Below, in pieces: positions 24,289 through 33,847 of a stretch of 64,000 nucleotides of DNA (position 1 is the first letter of the stretch; every line of letters begins with the position of its first letter). This DNA is from Lasiosphaeris hirsuta (taxonomy: Eukaryota; Ascomycota; Sordariomycetes; Sordariales; Lasiosphaeriaceae). A model generated the notes under the pieces. It was given only the letters and a program-made list of their open reading frames with translations. It ran no database searches and was not told the origin of the DNA. The DNA is taken from positions 558,001 through 622,000 of the forward strand of contig JAUKUA010000006.1 in assembly GCA_030549175.1 (NCBI GenBank), written 5' to 3'. The position numbers and the translations under genes were made by a program.

Positions 24289-24480
24289 ATTTGTGGGATT
24301 TAAAAGGTCCTGTGAAACTCCAAACATGCCATTTGTAATACCCTAAATGCCCTTTTAGATGGTGCAAAGGCCTCATGAAATACCAAATATGCCTTTTTTT
24401 TTTTTTACTCTGGAAGGCCCTTCCGAGACATAAGATCCCTTTGGACCTTGGAGGGAAAGCCACGCACTCACAAACAAACC
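24289..24480 (-). repeat. Degenerate 63-bp repeat, copy B (about two units)
   Basis: Two units are visible: AACTCCAAACATGCCATTTG and GAAATACCAAATATGCC, about 63 bases apart, each preceded by AAAGG-type sequence. ACAAACAAACCAG closes the block as in copy A. On the minus strand the units translate as RHIWYFMRPLHHLKGHL and GYYKWHVWSFTGPFKSHKF, a 21-residue period. Confidence 0.6.
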
Positions 24481-25362
24481 AGCCCGGACAAGGAGAAGTT
24501 GGATGGTGCCTTTTTGAAACATGACAAGGCATCGCGGTAGGCATTACGGCGCTGGCTTCATTATCATTTCACCAGGCCAACCGGCAGACACCTATCTATA
24601 TCGCTAAACGCTTAGAGTCCAAAGCTGAGCCTATAATATCCTCCTCCGAGACTTCTAGGCCCAAAGGCAAAAAATACAAATCCCTAGTAGTAGAGAGTAT
24701 TCTATCCCGCCCCCGAGACAACACATTTTCCTTGTAATAAGCCCGTCAACGGTCACCACTTACGAGAGAGGCGAGCTAAAAGGCGGCCCCAGGGAGCGAT
24801 AATAGCCTCGGCCGGCTCCGTCACGGGAGGAATGCGAGGGCGAAATATAGCGGATACAGCCAGACGCTAGTACGCACCAAAGCAGCCGTTCAGGAACCGC
24901 TTGCCGCAGCCGCGGCCCGGCGTGCCGTTGTCTGGGCTCCAGCACGCCGGTGGTAGGTGCGTTTGGGGAGTATGACACTATTCAGTTGGAGGCTCACACC
25001 CAGGTAGGAATATTGTCGTTCTGTTGGAGAGAGTCTGTTCTGCAAGATGCAGAGCGTTGCAAGCGCTCTTATATCCGCAGCCAGGCCCCTGGCAGCTACA
25101 GGAGCACCCTATCTAATACTGGCTTGGCACCTGATTTATGCGACCGGAAGTCATCACGGGTGGTGTTGAAAGGGACGACTGTCGTTGTAGGGTATGGTAA
25201 ATCGGAACCAGGGTTGCATAGTAACCAGACATTGATGTGTGCCACAGCTGTCTAAACTGAATCGTAGACGAAATAATTGACGCGTTGCTTCTATGCTTTT
25301 AACCATCTAAATCCAGCCGGTGGTGTTCGAAATATTTGCCTTATGTACGGGTGTTTTTGCAA

Positions 25363-27349
25363 TCATGTCATGTAATACTTGGGACCCTCCCCGCCCTGTG
25401 GCACTTGCCAGTTGATATCCTGGTTTGGTGCCTTGATGTCGCACGTCTTGCAGTGGATGCAACTTTTGGAATGTCAGCAAGGGATTCCTTTCGGGAGGAG
25501 ACAAGACTTACTTTTGCGCGTTAATCTGAAACCTCACGCCCTCAGGCTTGGAGGCGTCATCAACATACTCATAGACACCGGCGGGGCAGAAGCGGTTCTC
25601 GAGGCCCTGGAACTTGGGCCACGTCTCGGCCGTGTGCTTATCCCAGTCCTTGACCTGGAGGTGGACCGGCTGGTCCTCCTCGTGGTTGGTACCGGTGCGG
25701 GAGACACTCGTGAGAATGTCAAATGTGATCTTGCCATCGGGCTTGGGGTATTCGATCTTGGCGCACTGGTCGGCCGGCTTGGTAGCCGCGTGGTCGGCCA
25801 CCTTGTGCTTGAGCGTCCAGGGGACGCGGCCCTTGAGGATGAAGGCCTCGAGCCCAGAGTAGATCATACCGCCGTAGATGCCCAGCGGTGTGTGGAACGA
25901 GGGCCGCATGTTGCGTACCTCCTTGAGTTCCTTCCAGATGGACGACTCACGTAGTGCGTCCTCGTAGCCGTACAGGAAGACGGAGCCCGCATCGCCATCC
26001 TTGAGTGCTGCATACGTCGACTCGGCTGCGAGCATACCCGACTTCATGGCATTGTGCGTGCCCTTAACCTTGGGCACGTTGACAAAACCGGCCGAGTCGC
26101 CGATGAGAGCACCGCCGGGGAACGCCACTTTGGGAATCGACTGGAAGCCACCTTCGATCAACGCGCGCGCGCCGTAAGAGATGCATTTGCCGCCCTCAAG
26201 CGTGCCGCGGTAGAGAGGGTGTTGCTTCAGCTTCTGGAACTCGCCATACGGTGAGAGCCACGGGTTCGGGTAGTCGAGGGCCGTTACCAGACCGATGCTG
26301 ACAAGATTGTCGCCAAAGTGATACATCCATGCGCCGCCATACGTGTTGTATGGCAGGGGATAGCCCATTGAGTGGACGATCTCACCCTTCTTGAACTTCT
26401 CGGGTTGGATTTCCCACACTTCCTTCACGCCGAGCCCATATGTCTGCCGTTGGCTCTCGCGCCGCAGGTCAAACTTGCTGATGACCTGCTTGCTCAGACT
26501 GCCGTGGCAACCCTCACCAAACAGGGTGATGCGTGCATGGAACTCCATGCCCCTCTCAAAGGACTCCTTCGGCTTCCCGCTCCGGGCGATGCCCAAGTCG
26601 TTGGTGGCCACTCCCTTGACGCTCCCATCGGACTTGTACAGCACCTCGCTGGCAGCGAAGCCGGGATATACCTCGACACCAAGCTCTTCGGCACGCTCGC
26701 CTAGCCACTTTGTAAACTCGTTGAGACTGACAATGTAGTTCCCGTGGTTGTGCATCTGTGGGGGCATGGGCACGGGGATGGCCATGGTCTTGGTGAGGAA
26801 GCGCATGCTGTCGCCGCCAGCGGGTGTGGCACCAGTGAAGCGGCTCTCATTGTCCTCGGCCAGCCAGTCGGGGATCAGCTCGTCGATGGCGATCGGCTGG
26901 ATCACGGCACCCGAGAGGATGTGGCCACCAAGCTCGCCGGCTTTCTCGAGCAGCAGGACACGAAACTCGTCGTTGCCGGCCTCATTGGCCAGCTGCTTGA
27001 GGCGGATGGCGGCGGCCAGCCCAGCCGGTCCGCCTCCAACAATGCAGACATCAACCTCGTCGCTCTCACGCTCAACCGTCTGCGGGTCGAAGGACTCGTC
27101 GGCATCGGCGAAACGGCGGGCGGGGGTGGTCGAGAGGGGTCTTGCGGATGGGGCGGTGCGATTGCTACATGATTGGCGCGCGCTGGGCCGCCGGGTCCGG
27201 CTGCGGAAGGGGGCGAGAGATGTTGTCGAGGGCGTCGTGGACAGGCTCCGGAGCCCGCGAGGCTGCAATTGGGTTGTTGTTACAGTGCGCGGGGCCGAAG
27301 TGGCCCGGCGACAGAGACTCGTCGTAAGACGTGCCGAGGGGGCAGACAT
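25363..27349 (-). CDS. CIR2: Electron transfer flavoprotein-ubiquinone oxidoreductase, mitochondrial (ETF-QO)
   Basis: Two exons, 25512-27349 and 25363-25462, give 645 residues. The ATG at 27347-27349 sits in GCCGCCATGTC, a strong start context. The leader is rich in Arg/Ser/Thr without acids, as a matrix presequence. [17 protein letters not shown] (about residue 100) is the FAD-binding Rossmann motif. The 4Fe-4S ligands are Cys about 588 ([10 protein letters not shown]) and the cluster C-I-H-C-K-T-C (about 614-620); the intron splits the codon before the second cysteine, so exon 2 is essential. The enzyme is membrane-bound in the inner mitochondrial membrane. It passes electrons from ETF, fed by fatty-acid and amino-acid dehydrogenases, to ubiquinone. 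It diverges from the HEL117-like gene. Confidence 0.95.
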
Positions 27350-28070
27350 GGCGGCGCCTACGACAGCGACAAACTCAACATGCGCGGCCTGGACAGGGCT
27401 GGCGTCCTGGTTCCGGAACAACAAATAATGTGGAAATAGGGGCAAAAGCAAGAGAGAAGCAGCGCGAAGGAGTGCTTACCACAGCATAGCACCTGCTCTG
27501 CAGTACCTGGACGGTCGACAAGGGCCCAAGGGAGGAGGGAAGAGCGATGAAATGCTCAATTCACGCGCCAATTCTCCATGACGTTTCCGCTGCCTAGTGC
27601 ACCAATCGAACTTTTGGCATTTGAAAACGGCCCGTGCGAGGTCGGCAGCGTCCTCTCTTCCCCTGGTCCATAACTCCTACCCGAGGCAAGCCGAGTAGTT
27701 GGCCTTGAAGTTTCACTTGTCGTGCAGATTGCGAACTCGGGCTCTTTCACACACCCTTGACCGTTTAGATACCGGCCCAAAAGCTTAGGTAACCACAGCA
27801 TTTATTCACTGATGTTCCCCAATCGAGACTGTGTCAATTTGAAATTTGCAATCCAGCATATCCGAGAGCAGCTGTTAGTTCATTTTATTTCAAGAGAAAA
27901 ACCGCTGGTCCGTTTCTGGCTCACCGAAATTTCATCGTCGTTGAAACTGACACACCTCAGCATCCATCTAGCGCATCGCCAACCCCAGCCTGTGGAGCAA
28001 GACCCCCACTTGCTTCCCCGTCATCACACACAAGGTGCGCACCAAGACCGCACCAAGAGGCACCAAGACC
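27350..28070. promoter_or_regulatory. Divergent promoter between ETF-QO (-) and HEL117-like gene (+)
   Basis: A 721-bp spacer. CCGAGG at 27681-27686 (CCTCGG on the other strand) is the core bound by the FarA/FarB fatty-acid regulators of filamentous fungi. This would suit an enzyme serving beta-oxidation, but one hexamer is weak evidence. Confidence 0.4.
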
Positions 28071-29210
28071 ATGCCGCGGTCACGGTCGCGCTCACCCCGC
28101 GCCGAACACCGACGGCCCGAGAGGTCGAGATCGCCTCTCTCCAAGAGACGCTCGGAGGAGACCCGCCACGGGCACCGGGGACGCGACCCTGCCAAAGACG
28201 GGAAGGCCAAGCTGCCCCCACGGCACTCCAACCGCCAGCACCACCACCACCACCACCACTCCTCCCACCGCTCGCGGCACGACGGCAGCCGCGAGAGGTC
28301 CAAGGATGGCAAGAAGGCCCGGGACGCGCCCGAGGGGGGGGCGGAGCTGCCGTGCGGGGCGCGCCGGCTGGCCCGGGGCGACCTGGACGCGTTCGAGCCG
28401 CTGTTTGCGCACTACCTGGGCCTGCAGAAGAGCATCGATATCAACGAGCTGGACGAGACCGAGGTGCGCGGGCGGTGGAAGAGTTTCGTGGGAAAGTGGA
28501 ACCGCGGGGAGCTGGCGCCGGGGTGGTACGAGCCCGAGATCTTTGCGAGGGTGACGGCGGAGCGCAAGGCGGAGGAGCTGGAGGCGCGGCCGCCCCCGCC
28601 GGTGAGGGCGGAGACGAGGCCGGAGTCGGAGCAGCGGGAGTCGCCCAGTGTTGGAGGTGCGGTGGACGAGGACGGCGGGGATGACGACGACGACGACTAT
28701 GGCCCCTCGCTCCCGGGCCAGGGAGGCCGCTCGTCAACTCGCCAAGGCCCCGGCGTCCCCAGCCTACAGGAGCTCTCCCTCAAACGGGAGCTTGACGAGG
28801 AGGAGCGCGAGGCGCAATTTACCGACCTGCGCACCGCGCGCGCCGCCGACCGCCGCCAGCAAAAGGAGCAGCTCGATGAGCTCGTGCCGCGCGCCGAGCC
28901 GGGCACGCGCGAGCGCAAGCTCGAGAAGCGACAGGCCGTCAACGAGAAGATGCAAGCGTTCCGCGACCCGTCGCCGGGCGGGGACGAGGTGGCCGATGCC
29001 GATCTCGTTGGCGGCGGCGAGGGCGGCATGGCGGATTACAAGCGCATGCTGGCGTCGGAGAAGCAGAAGCTCACAGAGCGGCAGCAGCGCAGGGAGGAGG
29101 TGCAGCGGGCGAGGAATGCCGAGCGAGACGAGCGCATCAGGGTCTACCGCGAGCGGGAGGAGGGGACGATGGAGAAGCTGAGGGAGTTGGCCAGAAGGAG
29201 GTTTGGATAG
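28071..29210 (+). CDS. Basic, Arg/Ser-rich nuclear protein, 'HEL117-like' (no helicase motifs)
   Basis: One exon of 379 codons from ATG 28071 (MPRSRSRSPRAE). An in-frame ATG 12 codons upstream (28035) is an alternative. The first 90 residues are an RS-type region with a seven-His run. A conserved block follows: FEPLFAHYLGLQKSIDI, LDETEVRGRWKSFVGKWNRG and LAPGWYEPEIF. An Asp-rich stretch (DEDGGDDDDDD) and long charged helices follow (SLKRELDEEEREAQFTDLR; ERQQRREEVQRARNAERDER). Fungal proteins of this kind are often labelled 'RNA helicase HEL117', but no Walker A, DEAD or SAT motif is present. The RS domain suggests a role in pre-mRNA processing or chromatin; that is inference. Confidence 0.8.
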   Translation: MPRSRSRSPRAEHRRPERSRSPLSKRRSEETRHGHRGRDPAKDGKAKLPPRHSNRQHHHHHHHSSHRSRHDGSRERSKDGKKARDAPEGGAELPCGARRLARGDLDAFEPLFAHYLGLQKSIDINELDETEVRGRWKSFVGKWNRGELAPGWYEPEIFARVTAERKAEELEARPPPPVRAETRPESEQRESPSVGGAVDEDGGDDDDDDYGPSLPGQGGRSSTRQGPGVPSLQELSLKRELDEEEREAQFTDLRTARAADRRQQKEQLDELVPRAEPGTRERKLEKRQAVNEKMQAFRDPSPGGDEVADADLVGGGEGGMADYKRMLASEKQKLTERQQRREEVQRARNAERDERIRVYREREEGTMEKLRELARRRFG

Positions 29211-29764
29211 AGCGGTGCAAACGGCGTTGTAAAGATAATGTTGTAATTGGATGCGTTGTTTGAGGCTCTATTCCGAGAGTTGAAGCCCCTTTTTGTGCGC
29301 GGATGCCTGCACTCGGGCCTGTGATGATTCCGAAATGGAAATGCACAAGAGAAATATTTTCATCTGTTACTATTTGCAGATTCAATCCTCAAATAGCCAC
29401 TGAACGGCCAGATTCCTCGGCTTGAGATGAGGTTCCAATCTCGGCACGAGTTCGCAGCTGTGTTTGGGGTGTGGTTGAACTCGTCTGTTCCACTCGTCTC
29501 CAAGAGAGCCTAAATTTCTGTAACTACCTCGTTCTCTCAGTTTTCACACACCAGATTTTCAGATCAACCACCGGCCACGCAGTCACAGAAGTACAATATT
29601 AGAAATGAGAGCTCGCATCAACTAACCTCATCTCAGACAAATTTTCCAGCCTCAAGTCCGCATGCCGCAAAAAAATCCCAACCGCATCCACCAAAAACTG
29701 TGACTCAGGCGTCAACCGCATCATAACCCCTCTCCCCCACTCCACCCCCCAAAAAAAAAAAGAA
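29211..29764. other. Intergenic between HEL117-like and EFM7 genes
   Basis: The upstream 3' untranslated region followed by the EFM7 promoter, which is CA-rich and ends in an A11 run (29751-29761) just before the ATG. No additional gene seen. Confidence 0.5.
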
Positions 29765-30688
29765 ATGGCCGCTCCACCCCTGACCCCGGCCCCAGCCTCG
29801 GCCGCTAACAGCGAGCGCGACGAGGTCTCGTCCGAGGCTGGCTCAGCCGGCAGCGGGCTAGGCGGGCTCTTCGAGGACCCAGAGGACTTCTACCCGCCGT
29901 CGCCGCCGCCGACGGTGCAGACGTACACAACAGCCACCGGCGCCGTGGTCACGCTGCACCTGGTGGGCCACAGCCCGCTGGAGGCGCACCATCTGTGGAA
30001 CGGGGCGCGGGTGGTGGCGGGGCACTTCGAGGCGCACCCGGAGGTGGTGCGGGGGCGGCGGGTGCTGGAGCTGGGGGCGGGCGCGGGCTTGCCGAGCATC
30101 GTGGCGGCGGCGGTCGGGGCAGCCAAGGTGGTCATGACCGACTTCCCGGACCCGGACCTGCTGCAGACCATGCGGCGCAACATCAGCGAGTGCGCGCTGA
30201 TCCCGCGCGCGGGCGACAACGACGGGCCGTGCGTGGCCGACGGCTACGTGTGGGGGGGCGCGCCGGCCCACCTGCTCGCGCACCTGGGCGGCGACAACCA
30301 AAAGTTCGACGTGCTCGTCCTCGCCGACCTTCTCTTCCGCCACACCGAGCACCACGCGCTGCTGCGGTCCATCGCGACCACCATGGCGCGCAGCCCGCGG
30401 AGCATGGCCCTCGTCGTCTTCACGTCGTACCGGCCCTGGCTGCAGCACAAGGACCTCGCCTTCTTCGACCGCGCGCGCGCCCAGGGCTTCGAGGTCGAGA
30501 AGCTGTTTGAGAAGAAGATGGACCGGCCTCTGTTTGAGAACGACCCCGGCGATGAGGAGGTCAGGAAGACGGTTACTGCGTGGGGGGTGCGCTGGCCCGA
30601 GGCGGCGTGTCAGGGGGAGGGGTTGGTCAAGTGGCCGTTAAGCGAGGAGGAGGCGGAGGGTAAAGTAAGAGTGTTTAGAGAGGACTGA
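29765..30688 (+). CDS. EFM7: Protein N-terminal/lysine methyltransferase EFM7 (formerly annotated Nnt1)
   Basis: One exon, 307 residues, a seven-beta-strand methyltransferase. The acidic N-terminus leads to LFEDPEDFYPPSPPPTVQTY, a signature of the EFM7/Nnt1 group. SAM-binding motif I is RRVLELGAGAGLPSIVAA (about residues 98-115), followed by VVMTDFPDPDLLQTMRRNI and motif VLVLADLLFRHTEH. SYRPWLQHKDLAFFDRAR and a conserved Trp-rich C-terminus complete the family pattern. The yeast orthologue trimethylates the N-terminal glycine and dimethylates Lys3 of eEF1A; older databases call it nicotinamide N-methyltransferase. Codon use is extremely GC-rich. Confidence 0.9.
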   Translation: MAAPPLTPAPASAANSERDEVSSEAGSAGSGLGGLFEDPEDFYPPSPPPTVQTYTTATGAVVTLHLVGHSPLEAHHLWNGARVVAGHFEAHPEVVRGRRVLELGAGAGLPSIVAAAVGAAKVVMTDFPDPDLLQTMRRNISECALIPRAGDNDGPCVADGYVWGGAPAHLLAHLGGDNQKFDVLVLADLLFRHTEHHALLRSIATTMARSPRSMALVVFTSYRPWLQHKDLAFFDRARAQGFEVEKLFEKKMDRPLFENDPGDEEVRKTVTAWGVRWPEAACQGEGLVKWPLSEEEAEGKVRVFRED

Positions 30689-31218
30689 AAGGAATGGAAA
30701 GTATTTTGGCTAATGCGAGTGTCCTTGATGTTGGGCGTGTGAATGTGGGTTGATAGGAAGATACACGCTCTGATGGTGTACCACGAGAGGGCTGGCTCCC
30801 TGAAGACGAAGCTGTATATCACTAGGACGTTCGTCACGCGGGGGTCTCGAAACTCGATTTGAGCAAGCAAAAAAGGTAAACGGGACAGCTATACGATCCT
30901 AACAGCCTTCCGGTACATGAGATTATTGCATGCAACAGGTGGCCTGTGATTGCTCGCCGTTCCATGCTACCGAGACGAGGCCCAGAGCTGGGTTTACTTC
31001 CCCGATCGCGGCGACATCTTTTTCTCTTACACCTATTCTTCTTGGTATCCTATACCTGACTCTTCACAAGATGTCCTATTATTACACCTGACATCTGAAG
31101 ATGAGGGGGCTGCGGATTGTGCAGGGACCATGTTGGACGCTCCCAGCTCTGCAATGGGAGCCATACTTGGACGAAAGAAAGCTGTGCCAATTTTAACAAA
31201 CAGTATTACAGCTGCTCA
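30689..31218. other. Intergenic between EFM7 and tRNA-Glu
   Basis: The EFM7 3' untranslated region, then the tRNA 5' flank. The open frame at 30950-31312 runs into the tRNA and is not coding. Confidence 0.5.
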
Positions 31219-31309
31219 TCAGGTATGGTGTAACGGTAACATTTTTGACTCTCAATATCTCTCGAGATTGAGCACTCAGGGGCCCGGGGTTCGATTCCCC
31301 GTATCCGAG
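31219..31309 (+). tRNA. tRNA-Glu (anticodon CTC) with a 20-nt intron
   Basis: The 91-bp gene folds as follows. Acceptor 31219-31225 pairs with 31302-31308 (six of seven, A3-C70 mismatched). D stem GTGT pairs with ACAT around AACGGTA. Anticodon stem TTTGA (31244-31248) pairs with TCAGG (31276-31280, two G-U pairs), and a perfect T stem CGGGG/CCCCG closes TTCGATT. The loop C-T-CTC-A gives anticodon CTC at 31251-31253. The intron 31255-31274 lies at the canonical site after base 37. The A box (TGGTGTAACGG) and B box (GGTTCGATTCC) match fungal tRNA-Glu. Confidence 0.88.
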
Positions 31310-31553
31310 TAACAATCCGCAACATCCGTTGCGATTTCCTTTGTCAGATAGTCATTCTGCGTGCGTTAGAAGACGAAAATATGTCCCGGAATAGCAAGTG
31401 ACATAAGGGCGAGTGTAGGATAACGATGGCATTATTAAATATTAGATGATCGAAACCACCCAGTCCCTTTGAACCCAAACGCCTTCCCCCGGGCGCTCCG
31501 TGCATAAGCCAAAACCCGCTAACCTATCCATACTAATACAATGAGCGGTGGGT

Positions 31554-32770
31554 TTACTGTGTCCCGTTGCAAAGGCTAGATGGCCTGCTCATGTATGACG
31601 GCGGCCTGCTCGCGTAGGATGGTGGCCTGCTGGAATATGTTGGAATGTCTGGCTCTGGCCTAAAACCATCCGAGACCAGGTAGATATCCGGGTTAAATGA
31701 TGAGGTTGTCTCGAAGGACATACGGCCTCCTGAGGCGGGTACCGCTTCGAAGGATGTGTGAGGAGGCTGCTGGGGATACTGCGGTGCCTCTTGGGGTTGC
31801 AAATCCTGGGGAAGTGGATGAGGACCCGAGAGCGAAAGTCTTGGGTCTGGTACTTGGACATGGTGGACCTGAATGTGCTGCATGTGCCGTACACTCTCGG
31901 GAATTGCCAGCTCGACATGCCCAGGGTGAGTGCCGTGATCCTGTGTGGCCTGGTACCTCTGCCACTGCAGCCCGGTAAGGAGGATCGAGAACGTGTATGA
32001 AAAGCTGGGACAGGATGAGTAAGGGCTTACGAAAACACGCCGGGTTCGGGACTTACATGGCAATGATGCTCAGGAGGTAGACAAGTTTTGGTGTGAAGCA
32101 AGTCAGGTCCAGCCCGTCATCGACAACCTGACCTCCTAGTCCAAAGCGAACACTGGCAAAGTTGACGCTGTTTCTGACCAAGTCATTGCTCTTGAAGTCT
32201 GTTCTGTGTCAGGGTTTGGTTCAAATACACATGTTTTGTGATGGCGAGCTCACAGTTTGTTACGTTAGGGCCAGGGCAGTCGGCCAAGACACCGGCGGCA
32301 CTCAGGATGGACATCTTGGAGATGGAAAGGCCCATCATGAACATATCGCCAACCAAGGTAGTAGCAGCAAAGAAGCGCCATCCTCGCGATTCATTGGACT
32401 TGGACCTGCGCAGGATGAGGATCATGAGGATGGGCGTGTGGTAGGCAAGCGCAGCATAAGATAGATTCTCAATGGCTCGCGTCCGGATCTGTTCGGGAAG
32501 GCCATAGTTGGCGAACTGCTCGAAGGAGAGGTAAATGAATGAGGCATAGATGGTCGCCGAGCTGATCCATTGCCACACACGGAGGATTGTAGCGAAGGTG
32601 TTGAGCCAGTGCCGCCGGCTGCTGGCCCGTTTCTCGTTGTGTTCACCGTCGTCAAGGCTGTCGGTGGTGTTTCTGTTGCCAAACCTGCTGGCCATCCGCC
32701 TCGACACCCGATTGTAAATGCGGGACATCACCGTACTCTCCGCCACTCGTTTGCAAATGCGGGCCAGCAT
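31554..32770 (-). CDS. Four-transmembrane protein A (MARVEL-like topology), head-to-head paralogue of the gene at 33848
   Basis: Exons 32254-32770, 32057-32198 and 31554-32004 give 369 residues from ATG 32770. The frame stays open upstream to an acceptor-like GCTGTTTCAG (about 32872), and the extra translation VLEDWLRRLPESIAKPVSN looks real, so an earlier exon with the true start is likely. The body holds four predicted membrane segments: WISSATIYASFIYLSFE; LAYHTPILMILILRR; FFAATTLVGDMFMMGLSI; and FSYTFSILLTGL. A Cys-containing loop (SAAGVLADCPG to GLDLTC) lies between segments 3 and 4. The C-terminus is a disordered His/Pro/Gln/Ser-rich cytosolic tail with PPSYxSRP repeats. I do not recognise a named family. 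Its exon structure matches protein B. Confidence 0.78.
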
Positions 32771-33847
32771 CGTGTCTTGGTTCGATAACTTGTTGCTCAC
32801 TGGCTTGGCGATGGACTCTGGCAGCCGTCGCAGCCAGTCCTCGAGGACAGGTATTTGGCGGGGCCTGAAACAGCGTCACACAGCGTCCAGCAACCAGATT
32901 GATTTGCAGGTTTGCAGATGTCCTGGCGAAGAAGAGGACACGACAAAAGGATCGCCTCGAGCGCCTTCCTCAGACAAAAAGACAGCAGCAGTAGCTGCCG
33001 TGATTGCCTTGTGCTGTGACTGTTGCGACTGCGGTCCCATGTGCCCATGTGAGCGCACTAGCCAATTGGCGTTCGCTGACTCTGGCCATTTCGTGCCCTG
33101 AGCGCTAGCGCCCGAGATTCCAGGCTTTTGTCTCCCGCCAAAGCCTACCAAGCATTGAGGCTGTGCCCCTGCCACCCCCCCCCCCCCGACCCATCGATTC
33201 CCACAAGGTCTGGTTCCCGCGGTAGCCGCTAGCCTCTTTCGCCGTTTCCCATGGCTGTCGATTACGCGGCCTCACGCTTCTTTCTCGTGTGCGCGCTGCG
33301 CGATGTACTGTTTCGTGACGGTTCTGCCTAGCCCATTTACCCGTTGCGGACGCTTCCAAACATTGACGGGACGTGCCTCACTGCGGCGCCGCATCGCGGT
33401 CACTCAGGGGCAGAGGAGGAGTGGTGGGGGTGAGTTGCGATGCCAACAATGCCAGAAGTGCGAAAATGTCAGAAATGCCAGCATCGGACGGATCGCCCAG
33501 TGGAGCTGTGCTGCCCACTCATCGCTCACCACCGGCTTCTCGTGCGCGGGATTTCCCACGCTCGAATCAGACCATTGGAGGTTGGACCCGATGCCGAACC
33601 CGCCCTGTTAGAGAGGCCCCGTCGAGGCCCGGGGCTGGCAGAAGAAACACAGCCTCCATCTTGTCTCTCAGCTCGGCGGTCAAGCGCCAACAGAGATAGA
33701 TGCATGTAGTTGCAGGGCCCAGACAAAAAAAAAAGTTTTGTTCTCGTCCCCTCCTTGTTTTGTTCTCCTTTTGGCCAAAATCACGCCTCCTATCTCCTCC
33801 CTACAGGAAGCCATCATCTTCCCAGTGGGAAGCGGTCGGTCGCCGCC
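32771..33847. promoter_or_regulatory. Shared region between two divergent four-TM genes
   Basis: About 1.08 kb between the two conservative start codons. The part next to gene A (to about 32872) is probably coding in an upstream exon, whose own start I could not place. The rest includes a C13 run (33175-33187) and the CT/T-rich leader of gene B. Confidence 0.45.

Larger units (their letters stand above)
21871..25362. other. AT-rich gene-poor island with degenerate repeats and relic frames
   Basis: Base composition drops sharply from the GC-rich surroundings to visibly AT-rich sequence, except for a GC-rich patch at about 22380-22730 and another at 24770-24960. It contains two copies of a degenerate 63-bp repeat family, repeated AAGGCCTTT palindromes, and a truncated NACHT-type frame (23766-24269). 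This pattern suggests an old accessory region or mutated transposon remains (RIP-like decay is possible), next to the intact ETF-QO gene. Confidence 0.5.
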
